Shown in pieces: positions 54,940 to 62,272 of a stretch of DNA of 64,000 nt (position 1 is the stretch's first letter; each line of letters begins with the position of its first letter). The translations under genes were made by a program, and so were the position numbers. The notes under the pieces were generated by a model. That model saw only the letters and a list, made by a program, of their open reading frames with translations, did no database searches and was not told the origin of the DNA. The DNA comes from Pedobacter miscanthi (GTDB lineage Bacteria > Bacteroidota > Bacteroidia > Sphingobacteriales > Sphingobacteriaceae): contig NZ_QNQU01000026.1 in NCBI RefSeq assembly GCF_003315595.1, positions 1-64,000 on the forward strand, given 5' to 3'.

Positions 54940-55911
54940 CTATTGGCCTGTTTTATGGTTTGGTTTTTGAAATCTGTCGTCGGTTAGCGACAGTAAAAAA
55001 GCTTCAATATCGTTTATTTCGGTTTCGCTTAATCCCAATGGTTTATTTAGGGAAAGATCCCTGTTTTTGCCATTTTTAATTACCGCGTCAGGGTTATTGT
55101 AATACTGGATTACTTCTTTTAGCGTCTTAAACATCCCATTGTGCATATATGGGGCCGTTAATCCAACATTTCTTAAACCCGGGATTTTAAAATGTCCCTT
55201 ATGTTCCGGATTACCGGTTACCTCAAATCTGCCCTGGTCTTTCAGGTCTTCATCGTTAAATAATCCTATGCCTTTGAAACGGTCGGCAGTAAAATCTTCT
55301 CCGGAATGACAGTTGTTACAGTTGGCTTTTCCGATAAACAACATTCTGCCCCGTTTGGCATTTTCGGATATCGCTTTATCATCACCATTGATGTAACGAT
55401 CATAAGGACTGTTTGCGGTTTCTAAAGTCCGTTCGAAAGAAGCAATGGCCAGCAGTAAATTCTTTTGTGTGGGCGGTGCATTAAAAATCTTTTGAAAAAG
55501 CGCTGCATATTCTTTGTCTTTCTGCAATCTATCGATGGCATCAGCAATGGGCAGGTTCATTTCAACCGGATTGATGATGGGTTGCAAAGCCTGATCTTCG
55601 AGAGAGGCTGCCCTGCCATCCCAAAAAAGATTGGGCCGACCTGATAAATTGGTTACCGATGGTGAATTACGTGTTCCCTTGGTTCCGCCAACGCCTAAAC
55701 TTACCCTTGCGGTATCGGCAAAAGCAAATTCCGGTTTATGGCACGAAGCGCAGCTGATGCTTTTATCTTTGGAAAGAATCGGATCAAAAAACAATTTTTC
55801 GCCCAAACGCTCCCTGCTGTTGATTACTGTGGGATCATCGGCACCAAAACCGGCCATCAATATCACTAAGGTGATAAGACTTAGGGGGATTATGAGTTTG
55901 CTTCTTTTCAT
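54940..55911 (-). CDS. Di-haem cytochrome c peroxidase (CcpA/MauG family)
   Basis: A 323-residue periplasmic protein with a signal segment (KLIIPLSLITLVILMAGFG). Two c-type haem motifs are present: CASCH at ~53-57 and CNNCH at ~198-202. Family context is seen in GEKLFFDPILSKDKSISCASCHKPEFAFAD and GHFKIPGLRNVGLTAPYMHNGMFKTLKEVIQYYN. Members reduce hydrogen peroxide using cytochrome electrons or oxidise a protein substrate (MauG). It is the first gene of the operon with the TonB receptor, 88 bases upstream of the receptor's chosen start. Confidence 0.92.
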   Translation of the reverse strand: MKRSKLIIPLSLITLVILMAGFGADDPTVINSRERLGEKLFFDPILSKDKSISCASCHKPEFAFADTARVSLGVGGTKGTRNSPSVTNLSGRPNLFWDGRAASLEDQALQPIINPVEMNLPIADAIDRLQKDKEYAALFQKIFNAPPTQKNLLLAIASFERTLETANSPYDRYINGDDKAISENAKRGRMLFIGKANCNNCHSGEDFTADRFKGIGLFNDEDLKDQGRFEVTGNPEHKGHFKIPGLRNVGLTAPYMHNGMFKTLKEVIQYYNNPDAVIKNGKNRDLSLNKPLGLSETEINDIEAFLLSLTDDRFQKPNHKTGQ

Positions 55912-55973
55912 TGGTTTATTTGGGTAATATCAGATTCTGCTGTCCTACCATTGACAGACTCTATAAAAAGGGT

Positions 55974-56059
55974 CGTCATCTCGACTGAAACGCAGTGAAA
56001 TGGAGAGATCTACCTCGAGATAGATTTCTCGGCTACGTTGCACTTCGCTCGAAATGACG
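55974..56059. repeat. Extragenic palindrome, CGTCATCTCGACTGAA family
   Basis: CGTCATCTCGACTGAAACGC..GGAGAGATCTACCTCGAG faces AGATTTCTCGGC..TCGAAATGACG. It sits between yceI and the peroxidase gene. Confidence 0.75.
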
Positions 56060-56141
56060 GTACTTTTTTGGAAATCATTTAGCCAGAGGCAGGGAGAACA
56101 ATACATCCTCCCATACTCCACTAACCTTAACAAGAGATTTT

Positions 56142-56783
56142 TTAATTATTGGCAACAAGCTGTACATTCAGCTCAAAATCATCATAAATAGTTTTGTCGC
56201 CAAGGTTTTCAAAAAAGCTTTTTGATCTGAATTTGATATCATACTTTGTTCTGTCGATAATAATTTTTGCATTGGCAGTTACTTTGTTGCCATCTTGCTT
56301 AACCGTAGCCGGGAAACTGATTTCGTTGGTAATGCCTTTAATGGTGAGTTTTCCTTTTACATCATAAGTTCCTGCACCTGTACTTTTGGCAGAAGTGATG
56401 TTGAAAGTAGCTTTATCAAACTTATCAACGGCAAAAAAATCAGCACTTTTTAAGTGGCCCAATAGTTTTGCATTGGTTTCTTTATCCGTTAAATCGGTTA
56501 CCGCAATAGTTTTGGTATCCAGTTCAAAGCTGCCTCCTTTTAGCACTTTATTATCGAGGGCAAGCGATCCCGATGTAACATTGATGGTTCCCGAATGTTC
56601 TCCGGTTACTTTCTTCGCCAGCCAGGTAAGTTTACTCTGTTCGGCATTTACTTTATAGTTTACCAGTTTACTTACGGAAGTTTCGGCAGGTGCCTTAACT
56701 TTAGGTTTTGGTCCGTTTAAAGCGGTTAAAGATCCAGCTACGATGGTGGTAGCAATGAGTGCAATCGTTTTGTACTGTAACAT
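56142..56783 (-). CDS. YceI family periplasmic protein
   Basis: A 213-residue exported protein. It has an N-terminal signal/anchor (IALIATTIVAGSLTALNG) and then the lipocalin-like YceI barrel: VNAEQSKLTWLAKKVTGEHSGTINVTSGSL (~46-75), FELDTKTIAVTDLTDKETNAKLLGHLKSADFFAVDKFDKATFNITS (~86-131) and the closing IIIDRTKYDIKFRSKSFFENLGDKTIYDDFELNV. YceI proteins bind isoprenoid-type lipids such as quinones and are induced under acid or redox stress. It lies 29 bases downstream of a TlpA-like gene, with which it may be co-transcribed. Confidence 0.92.
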   Translation of the reverse strand: MLQYKTIALIATTIVAGSLTALNGPKPKVKAPAETSVSKLVNYKVNAEQSKLTWLAKKVTGEHSGTINVTSGSLALDNKVLKGGSFELDTKTIAVTDLTDKETNAKLLGHLKSADFFAVDKFDKATFNITSAKSTGAGTYDVKGKLTIKGITNEISFPATVKQDGNKVTANAKIIIDRTKYDIKFRSKSFFENLGDKTIYDDFELNVQLVANN

Positions 56784-56812
56784 TATATTTTGGTTTTTAG
56801 TTTAGGTGGTAT

Positions 56813-58132
56813 CTATTTTCCATTTGCCTGTGCCTCAAAATAGGCTGCCGGTGGTACTGGTTCTGCAATTAATTCGTCGAGCACTTTATTGAATTTTTTC
56901 TCATAATCATCATAATATTTTCCGGTAACAGTTCCGGTGTATCCAGTGTAGATTTCGCGTACCTCACCCTTACGGTCGATAATAATGGTGGTTGGGTAAG
57001 CAATAAATTTGTTCAAAGCCGGAAGTTTATCGGCAACCAAACGTTTATCGGCCAGTCCTCCGAACAGGATATCGTATTTGATATTGTATTTATCGCGGAG
57101 TTTACCCAGGGTATATTTTCCATATTCCAGGTCGTCTTTCTGTTCGAAACCAATCGCTATGGCTTCTACACCTCTTTTGCTGTTTTTATTAAACCAGGGC
57201 GAAAGAAATACGGTTTGATCGGTACAATTAGGGCACCAGGTACCTACCAGTTCCACAATCACCACTTTACCTTTATATTTATCGTCGGTTAGCGAAACCG
57301 GTTTGCCGTTGAGGTCTGGAAAAGTAAAAGCAAGTTTTTTAACGCCTTCTTTTAAGTGTGTTAATTTGTAGGGATCGGGCAGCTCGGCTTTGCTATCTTT
57401 TACGCCGGTAAACTTTAAGTTATCGTAAATCCCCTGACTGATTTCGCCAGAAAGTGTGCCGTCTTCGTTAATTGTGCCTTTATAAATTTTAGGACTGGGG
57501 CCACTAAATCCGGAAAGCACAAACTGGTTTCCCTGTACGGTACCTTCTAGCTCGCGGCTATCGCCGGTTACCTGCATAATTACACCGGTAAGTTTATTAC
57601 CTTCCTGTTTTAAAATGGCTACTTTATTTGGAACGGCTTCTTTAGAAAATCCTTTAAATTCCCATTTACCGGTTAAATTGGCGGTAGGTGCTACATCTTT
57701 ACCAGGTTCAACAAAGCGATATGATTTGCCTTGTTCGGCAGTAAAAGGCAAAGCATTACCCTGCAAACCCGGCACCAGGCTTTTATATTCGCCAGAAATC
57801 CTGCCATCACTTTCTATTTTGGCCACTAAAGCCGCATCGTAGGTATTCATTTTGATAAACAAAGAATCCTGACCCAAATATTTAATGTGGAAATCGTCTC
57901 TACGGGTTCCGTTTAACAAAGTGAAGGTAGCATGCTCAGCATCTTTTCCTTTGAGTTCGAAATTAAATGGTACTTCGGTTTCAGCAACCTTGAATACACC
58001 TCGCCAAATTCCTTCTTTTATAAATTTTTTGGCCACTTTTGGCTCTTCGTCTACCTTATTTACAGCAAAAGCCGTAGTAGAAATGAGGGATGCCAAAGCC
58101 AGCACCTGCATTTTAGCATAGTAATTTTTCAT
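56813..58132 (-). CDS. TlpA-like thioredoxin-fold oxidoreductase, copy A
   Basis: A 439-residue exported protein (signal MKNYYAKMQVLALASLISTTAFA). Residues ~30-270 form a beta-rich region of the type often placed before TlpA domains in Bacteroidetes. Residues ~275-420 form a TlpA/AhpC-TSA thioredoxin fold with the redox motif WCPNC (~298-302) and the cis-proline site FIAYPTTIIIDRKGEV. It would reduce disulfides of envelope proteins, for instance apocytochromes. It is a close paralogue of 58211-59521, which precedes it by 78 bases. Confidence 0.9.
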   Translation of the reverse strand: MKNYYAKMQVLALASLISTTAFAVNKVDEEPKVAKKFIKEGIWRGVFKVAETEVPFNFELKGKDAEHATFTLLNGTRRDDFHIKYLGQDSLFIKMNTYDAALVAKIESDGRISGEYKSLVPGLQGNALPFTAEQGKSYRFVEPGKDVAPTANLTGKWEFKGFSKEAVPNKVAILKQEGNKLTGVIMQVTGDSRELEGTVQGNQFVLSGFSGPSPKIYKGTINEDGTLSGEISQGIYDNLKFTGVKDSKAELPDPYKLTHLKEGVKKLAFTFPDLNGKPVSLTDDKYKGKVVIVELVGTWCPNCTDQTVFLSPWFNKNSKRGVEAIAIGFEQKDDLEYGKYTLGKLRDKYNIKYDILFGGLADKRLVADKLPALNKFIAYPTTIIIDRKGEVREIYTGYTGTVTGKYYDDYEKKFNKVLDELIAEPVPPAAYFEAQANGK

Positions 58133-58210
58133 CTTGTATAATTTTAGGTGTAGGTTAAAATATGAGCTGTAATAAAATACAGCCCAATATTTAGGTTAGT
58201 TGGTTTGGTT

Positions 58211-59521
58211 TTATTTACTTTTTAGTGTTTCGGTTGAGGCTAACTTTTCGGGTACTGGTTCAGCAATCAGCTCGTCTAACACTTTATTGAATTTGGCTTC
58301 GTAATCGTTAAAGTATTTTCCGGTTACGGTTCCGGTATAACCGGTGTAGATTTCCCGCACATTTCCTTTTCTATCGATAATAATCGTAGTTGGGAAAGCA
58401 ATGAATTTATTCAGCGCAGGCAATTTTTCGGCCACCACTTTTTTATCGGCAATGCCACCGAACAGAATATCATAAGTGATATCATATTTTTCTTTCAGCT
58501 TGCCTAAGGTATATTTGGCATATTCCAGGTCATCTTTCTGCTCAAAACCAATGGCTATGGCTTCTACCCCACGTTTTTGGTTCTTTTTAAACCATGGTGA
58601 AAGAAATACCGTTTGATCTGTACAATTCGGGCACCAGGTACCAATGGTTTCGATAATCACTACCTTACCTTTGTATTTATCATCACTTAAAGAAACATTT
58701 TTCCCGCTCAGATCAGGGAAGGTAAAATCAAGTTTGCTGTAACCTTCTTTCAGGAAAGTAAGTTTATAAGGATCAGGAAGTTCGGCTTTTTCGTTACGCT
58801 GACCATCAAATTTCAGGTTTTTGTAAATTCCAAAACCCTGTTCGCCGGTAATGCTGTTATCATCGTTGATTTTTCCCTTCACAATAAAAGGACTAGGCCC
58901 GGTAAAACCCGACAATTCAAATTCATCGCCCTGTACGGTACCTTCGAGCTCGCGGGTATCGCCTACAACGGTCATGATTACACCGGTAAGCTTGTTACCG
59001 TTCTGTTTCAATAAAGCAATTGAGGCCGGCACAGCTTCTTTGGTATAGGTTTTAATTTCCCACTTACCAGTAATGTTGTGTTTTGGGGCTACATCTTTAC
59101 CCGGTTCTACAAAGCGGTAACTTTTGCCATGTTCGGCAACAAATGGCAAAGAATTACCCCTGAAACCGGGTACCAGACTGCGGTATTCGCCTGATAAGGT
59201 ACCATCAGTTTCGATCTTCGCTACCAGCGCCGCATCATAAGTGTTCATTTTTACGTAAATCGAATCGTCGCCGCGTCGTTCTACATGAAAATCATCACGT
59301 CTGGAGCCATTGATGAGCGTTAAAATGGCTGTTTGTGGTGTTTTTCCTTTCAATTGGAAGTTAAAAGGTACTTTTGATTCGCTTACACTAAACTCTCCCC
59401 TCCAGATCCCTTCTTTAGGGAACGGTTTTGCCACCCTGGCTGATGCAATGCCTCCCAGTAGCAATATTGAGGTGGTTAGGCATGCAATTTTTGAGGTAAT
59501 TCTCGTTTTCATAATCATCAT
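58211..59521 (-). CDS. TlpA-like thioredoxin-fold oxidoreductase, copy B
   Basis: A 436-residue tandem paralogue of copy A, collinear over its full length, with signal peptide (SILLLGGIASARVA), the same beta-rich N-terminal region and the WCPNC motif at ~296. Blocks such as WCPNCTDQTVFLSPWF and RGVEAIAIGFEQKDDLEY are identical in both. Three ATG codons lie at 59521, 59518 and 59512; the last also gives a good signal peptide. The pair is a recent duplication, perhaps for two redox partners. Confidence 0.9.
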   Translation of the reverse strand: MMIMKTRITSKIACLTTSILLLGGIASARVAKPFPKEGIWRGEFSVSESKVPFNFQLKGKTPQTAILTLINGSRRDDFHVERRGDDSIYVKMNTYDAALVAKIETDGTLSGEYRSLVPGFRGNSLPFVAEHGKSYRFVEPGKDVAPKHNITGKWEIKTYTKEAVPASIALLKQNGNKLTGVIMTVVGDTRELEGTVQGDEFELSGFTGPSPFIVKGKINDDNSITGEQGFGIYKNLKFDGQRNEKAELPDPYKLTFLKEGYSKLDFTFPDLSGKNVSLSDDKYKGKVVIIETIGTWCPNCTDQTVFLSPWFKKNQKRGVEAIAIGFEQKDDLEYAKYTLGKLKEKYDITYDILFGGIADKKVVAEKLPALNKFIAFPTTIIIDRKGNVREIYTGYTGTVTGKYFNDYEAKFNKVLDELIAEPVPEKLASTETLKSK

Positions 59522-59770
59522 TATTAGTTAAACACTATCGTTTTAGAGTTTTTGATAACAAGGCACAATGATTCGCACGGAAAACCATACAGCAAAGCTA
59601 CAGGCTGTTTAACAGCTGTTATTGCATCATGATCTTTAACGGGAAACGATGTGTTTACTTGTTACCGGTTAATTTATAATCTATTGCTAGATCAGTTTGA
59701 GCACTTTTTCCTATGGAAAGTTGCTAGAAGTTCAACGAGGACTGACTCTCCCTTCTTCTGTATAAATCAA

Positions 59771-59909
59771 CTAATTAATGGTGGTGAATTAATTAGAGTA
59801 ATAACCTAAACTAGTGGTGGTGATTAGTTTGGGCTGTTCCTGATACCCCGGCAACTTATTGACTGAAATACATGACCACCATAATATTCTATCAAAATGC
59901 CCCGGGGTA
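59771..59909. other. Candidate structured RNA or attenuator with twin GGTGGTG-loop hairpins
   Basis: CTAATTAA..TTAATTAG (59771-59796) and AAACTA..TAGTTT (59808-59830) are adjacent hairpins that both present GGTGGTGA in the loop. Downstream, GACCACCAT (about 59874-59882) is complementary to those loops, and TACCCCGG (59844-59851) pairs with CCGGGGTA (59902-59909). The strand is undetermined; on the minus strand it would lie in the leader of the TlpA genes. Confidence 0.4.
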
Positions 59910-60264
59910 CCAGGATTTTTAAATGAGAATATCTGAATGAAAACCTTTATCAGGTGATCCGTATCTTAGCTTATATTAGCGGCAACAGCAGTTATACTGA
60001 CCTGAAAAATGGATCAGAGAATATGGCTGAGGTTGTCTGCGGAGTTTCATATCGAACGTAGATTTGCTGGTGAACTGTTTTAATTTTTTGTAAAAGTATA
60101 AACTTTGAACAATTTATACAAGTATTCCTATGGATTTTATAGACTTTATTTATAATTAACTGATTTACAATAGAATAATTTATTATACAAGTAGTTTAAG
60201 CAGAGGGTTTTGGGCAGAGAGGATAAAGCAGAGAGCATAATGCGGACCAGAGCGCATAGCGCTT

Positions 60265-60359
60265 CGTCATCTCCGGAACGCAGTGGAGCGGAGAGATCTA
60301 CCTCGGAATAGATTTTGCTTCGCAGAGCCTTCGGGTTCTCCACTACGGCCGAAATGACG
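60265..60359. repeat. Extragenic palindrome, CGTCATCTC family
   Basis: CGTCATCTCCGGAACGCAGTGGAGCGGAGAGATCTACCTCG-type left arm and ..TCTCCACTACGGCCGAAATGACG right arm. The internal stem GGAACGCAGTGGAG differs from other copies but keeps pairing, which suggests selection on structure. Confidence 0.7.
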
Positions 60360-60520
60360 ATAATTTATAGATAATAATTTATAAAGTCGCGATTACTAAG
60401 CACTACGATCGGCGTGAATCTTCTTTAATCTGCGGGAAAACATTTTGCTTTGTAGCTCCCGCTGATTTCGCTGATCGCCGCAGAATTATCTTCCATCATC
60501 CATTTTCCATCATCCATTAA

Positions 60521-60550
60521 AAAGATCCTTCGTCGCACTCAGGATGACAG
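60521..60550. repeat. AAGATCCTTCG..CTCAGGATGACAG repeat, third copy
   Basis: Same element as 50835-50862 and 51066-51095, here with TCGCA between the arms. Confidence 0.6.
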
Positions 60551-60610
60551 GAAAAAACAAAATTCACAAAAAAAACTACTATTTCTATAGAATTTATAGT
60601 AATTAATTTT

Positions 60611-60618
60611 TACCTTTG
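60611..60618 (+). promoter_or_regulatory. -7 box of the tRNA-Cys/riboswitch transcript
   Basis: TACCTTTG is a strong match to TAnnTTTG, 51 bases before the tRNA. The -33 region is AT-rich without a clear TTG. No second -7 box fits in the 18 bases between tRNA and riboswitch. Confidence 0.6.
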
Positions 60619-60668
60619 TTCTGTCTTATACGAAAAGCAGATAATAAGCTAATCGAAAAAGAACACAT

Positions 60669-60739
60669 AGTCATGTGGCCGAGTGGCGAGGTAAAGGTCT
60701 GCAAAACCTAGTACGGCGGTTCGATTCCGTCCATGACGT
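60669..60739 (+). tRNA. tRNA-Cys (GCA)
   Basis: A 71-base cloverleaf. The anticodon loop is CTGCAAA with GCA; the T-arm is GGCGG-TTCGATT-CCGTC; the D-arm begins GCCGAGTGGC. The discriminator is U73, as expected for Cys. CCA is not encoded. As drawn, the acceptor stem has an A1-G72 mismatch (AGTCATG against CATGACG) and the anticodon stem an A27-A43 mismatch, both unusual. It lies 18 bases before a SAM-I riboswitch. Confidence 0.88.
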
Positions 60740-60757
60740 CTGAAATTATATTACATA

Positions 60758-60852
60758 CTTATCAAGAAAGACGGAGGGAATGGCCCTTTGATGTCTTAGC
60801 AACCTGTTTTAACAAGGTGCTAATTCCAGCTGCAGGTAGCAGAAAAGATGAG
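60758..60852 (+). promoter_or_regulatory. SAM-I (S-box) riboswitch
   Basis: The conserved SAM-I core is present in order. P1 is CTTATC (60758-60763) with GATGAG (60847-60852). P2 is AAGAC..GTCTT enclosing GGAGGGAATGGCCC, with the kink-turn and pseudoknot elements. Then come AGCAACCTG and AAGGTGCTAATTCC for P3 and the J3/4 core, and CTGC-AGGTA-GCAG for P4 followed by AGAAAAGATGAG. It senses S-adenosylmethionine and normally represses methionine or SAM synthesis genes. No such gene follows; the next ORF is the 60-residue protein at 60938. Confidence 0.93.
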
Positions 60853-60853
60853 T

Positions 60854-60882
60854 TTGAAAATAGCCAATGTGCTTATTTTCAA
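60854..60882 (+). promoter_or_regulatory. Hairpin after the riboswitch, possible expression platform
   Basis: TTGAAAATA (60854-60862) and TATTTTCAA (60874-60882) form a perfect nine-base stem right after P1. There is no T-run behind it, so it looks more like an mRNA-structure or translational switch than an intrinsic terminator. Confidence 0.45.
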
Positions 60883-60937
60883 CGAATGACTAACGGCAAT
60901 CCCCTCTTTCTGAAATTGGTAACCTAAATTTTAAGAA

Positions 60938-61120
60938 ATGTCAATTCATTTTGATTACCCATCAATCAGGGATTTTTTTGAAATCCATGGAAATACATCC
61001 TGCGAAAAGTTAAACGACTATGAACATTGCAGGGCCGAATCAGACCGGCTTTATAACGAACAGTTAAAAGAAAGCGAAGAAGAAACCCCAAAGGAAAATC
61101 AAGAAAAAACAGACACCTGA
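60938..61120 (+). CDS. Small acidic protein behind the SAM-I riboswitch
   Basis: A 60-residue protein I do not recognise. The first half (IHFDYPSIRDFFEIHGNTSCEKLNDYEHCRAESDRLYN) contains two Cys and looks helical; the tail (EQLKESEEETPKENQEKTD) is highly acidic and probably disordered or coiled. There is no signal peptide or TM. The ATG follows TTTTAAGAA, 85 bases after the riboswitch. The DUF4833 gene starts 37 bases beyond its stop. Its position suggests SAM-dependent control. Confidence 0.55.
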   Translation: MSIHFDYPSIRDFFEIHGNTSCEKLNDYEHCRAESDRLYNEQLKESEEETPKENQEKTDT

Positions 61121-61157
61121 GCTCAAATAAACGGCTCATTCATATAAAAATCCTGAA

Positions 61158-61739
61158 ATGCATATAATACCACCGCCATTTTCAACATCGACCAAAAACT
61201 TATTTTTAACCGTTTTAAGCCTTGTTCTTTTCACAACCCAATCCAGGGCACAAGCAAAAGACCCCTCTCCCATTAATTTTCCTACGCCTAAAAATATAGA
61301 TCACATGCTGTTCTATCTTCAGCGCGATCCGAACACGAATACACTTATTTATGCTTTAAACCTGAAAGAAAACGGCAATGTTGATGCCGATTCGCCCATC
61401 CAGGTATACTGGATCCGTTATGGAGAGAAAGGGCAAAAGAAAGATCTTGGTTATATCCAGCGAAAATTTGCCTATGGTATTGATACAAAAGCATTAGGAG
61501 GCGATAAATACGAATTTCGCTTTGTATCGCATAAAAAGCTACCCTTTTATCTGCAACGCTCCGCTGATAAAAGTTATCATGCTTGGGTAACGATTAATAA
61601 CCATACGATTAAGGTTAGCCGCTTGTTTATAAGGATACAGGGCGGAAGTTTCTGGCTACCCAATGTAAAATATGCTGAGATAGAGGGAACTGATGAAGCA
61701 ACTGGTAAGCCTATTGTGGAAAGGGTAAGTGTAAAGTAG
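61158..61739 (+). CDS. DUF4833 domain protein, exported
   Basis: A 193-residue protein with signal peptide (FLTVLSLVLFTTQSRAQA). The remainder matches DUF4833: DHMLFYLQRDPNTNTLIYALNLKENGNVDADSPIQVYWIRYGEKGQKKDLGYIQRKFAYGID (~45-108), with a closing SFWLPNVKYAEIEGTDEATGKPIVERV. The family is periplasmic and of unknown function. It may be co-transcribed with the small ORF and hence be under the SAM-I riboswitch. A palindromic repeat follows its stop. Confidence 0.82.
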   Translation: MHIIPPPFSTSTKNLFLTVLSLVLFTTQSRAQAKDPSPINFPTPKNIDHMLFYLQRDPNTNTLIYALNLKENGNVDADSPIQVYWIRYGEKGQKKDLGYIQRKFAYGIDTKALGGDKYEFRFVSHKKLPFYLQRSADKSYHAWVTINNHTIKVSRLFIRIQGGSFWLPNVKYAEIEGTDEATGKPIVERVSVK

Positions 61740-61782
61740 TCTTTCGACTTTGCTACCATTGACAGATTTCAATGAAAAGAGT

Positions 61783-61882
61783 CGTCATTGCGAGGAGGAA
61801 CGACGAAGCAATCTTAATGCACGAGAGGTAGCAATTGTTATTAGATTGCTTCGTCGGCTGAAAAAGCCTTCTCGCAATGACG
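61783..61882. repeat. Extragenic palindrome, CGTCATTGCGAGG family, second copy
   Basis: CGTCATTGCGAGGAGGAACGACGAAG..AATCTTAATGCACG faces TTAGATTGCTTCGTCGG..CTCGCAATGACG. It is related to 48988-49074 and placed between convergent genes. Confidence 0.8.
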
Positions 61883-61903
61883 GTCTGCCTAGTTAACAAA
61901 CCG

Positions 61904-62182
61904 TTATTGCTTCGCCTCTCTTTTGTTATCAATAGCAGCACTAAAAGTTTTATTAAACTCTCCTTTTATCCAGGTCGTTTTTCCACTTTGTTGTATAGGT
62001 GGTGCAATGATGTAATTTCCGGTTTCGCTATCCAGGATAACCACCATATTATTGGCATTTACTTCTGTGTGATATTTCCCGATAAAAGGGCTTTGTTCGT
62101 TTTTAAAACTGATGGCGGTGAACATTAAGCCAGCGCCTAAAAATCCCAATAAAAGGAATTTGGTGTCCAATGTAATTTTCAT
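61904..62182 (-). CDS. Small membrane-anchored hypothetical protein
   Basis: A 92-residue protein with one N-terminal hydrophobic segment (KFLLLGFLGAGLMFTAISF, ~8-26), which is an uncleaved anchor or signal. The rest (GKYHTEVNANNMVVILDSETGNYIIAPPIQQSGKTTWIKGEF) is a short beta-rich domain facing the periplasm. I do not recognise the family. It is a single gene, convergent with the DUF4833 gene. Confidence 0.65.
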   Translation of the reverse strand: MKITLDTKFLLLGFLGAGLMFTAISFKNEQSPFIGKYHTEVNANNMVVILDSETGNYIIAPPIQQSGKTTWIKGEFNKTFSAAIDNKREAKQ

Positions 62183-62272
62183 ATTCTAAAGATTTATTTG
62201 TGTGTAAATTCAAGATAAGACTTTTGAACGCCACATTTTCATTCTATCAGAAATATTGCAATCTGTTTAAGG

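Larger units (their letters stand above)
59522..60610. other. Long intergenic region with hairpins and repeats
   Basis: No gene was recognised in about 1.1 kb. It holds the double GGTGGTG-loop hairpins (59771-59909), one ~100-base extragenic palindrome (60265-60359), a CTGCGGG..CCCGC..CCGCAG remnant near 60430-60485 and one AAGATCCTTCG repeat (60521-60550). Confidence 0.6.

Noticed and set aside
55945..56133. 62-codon minus-strand ORF
   Set aside because: It is made of the extragenic palindrome at 55974-56059; similar frames at 60146-60343 and 61753-61941 also come from repeats.
60733..60927. 64-codon ORF starting in the tRNA 3' end
   Set aside because: It runs through the tRNA-Cys end and the whole SAM-I riboswitch; the RNA features explain the sequence.
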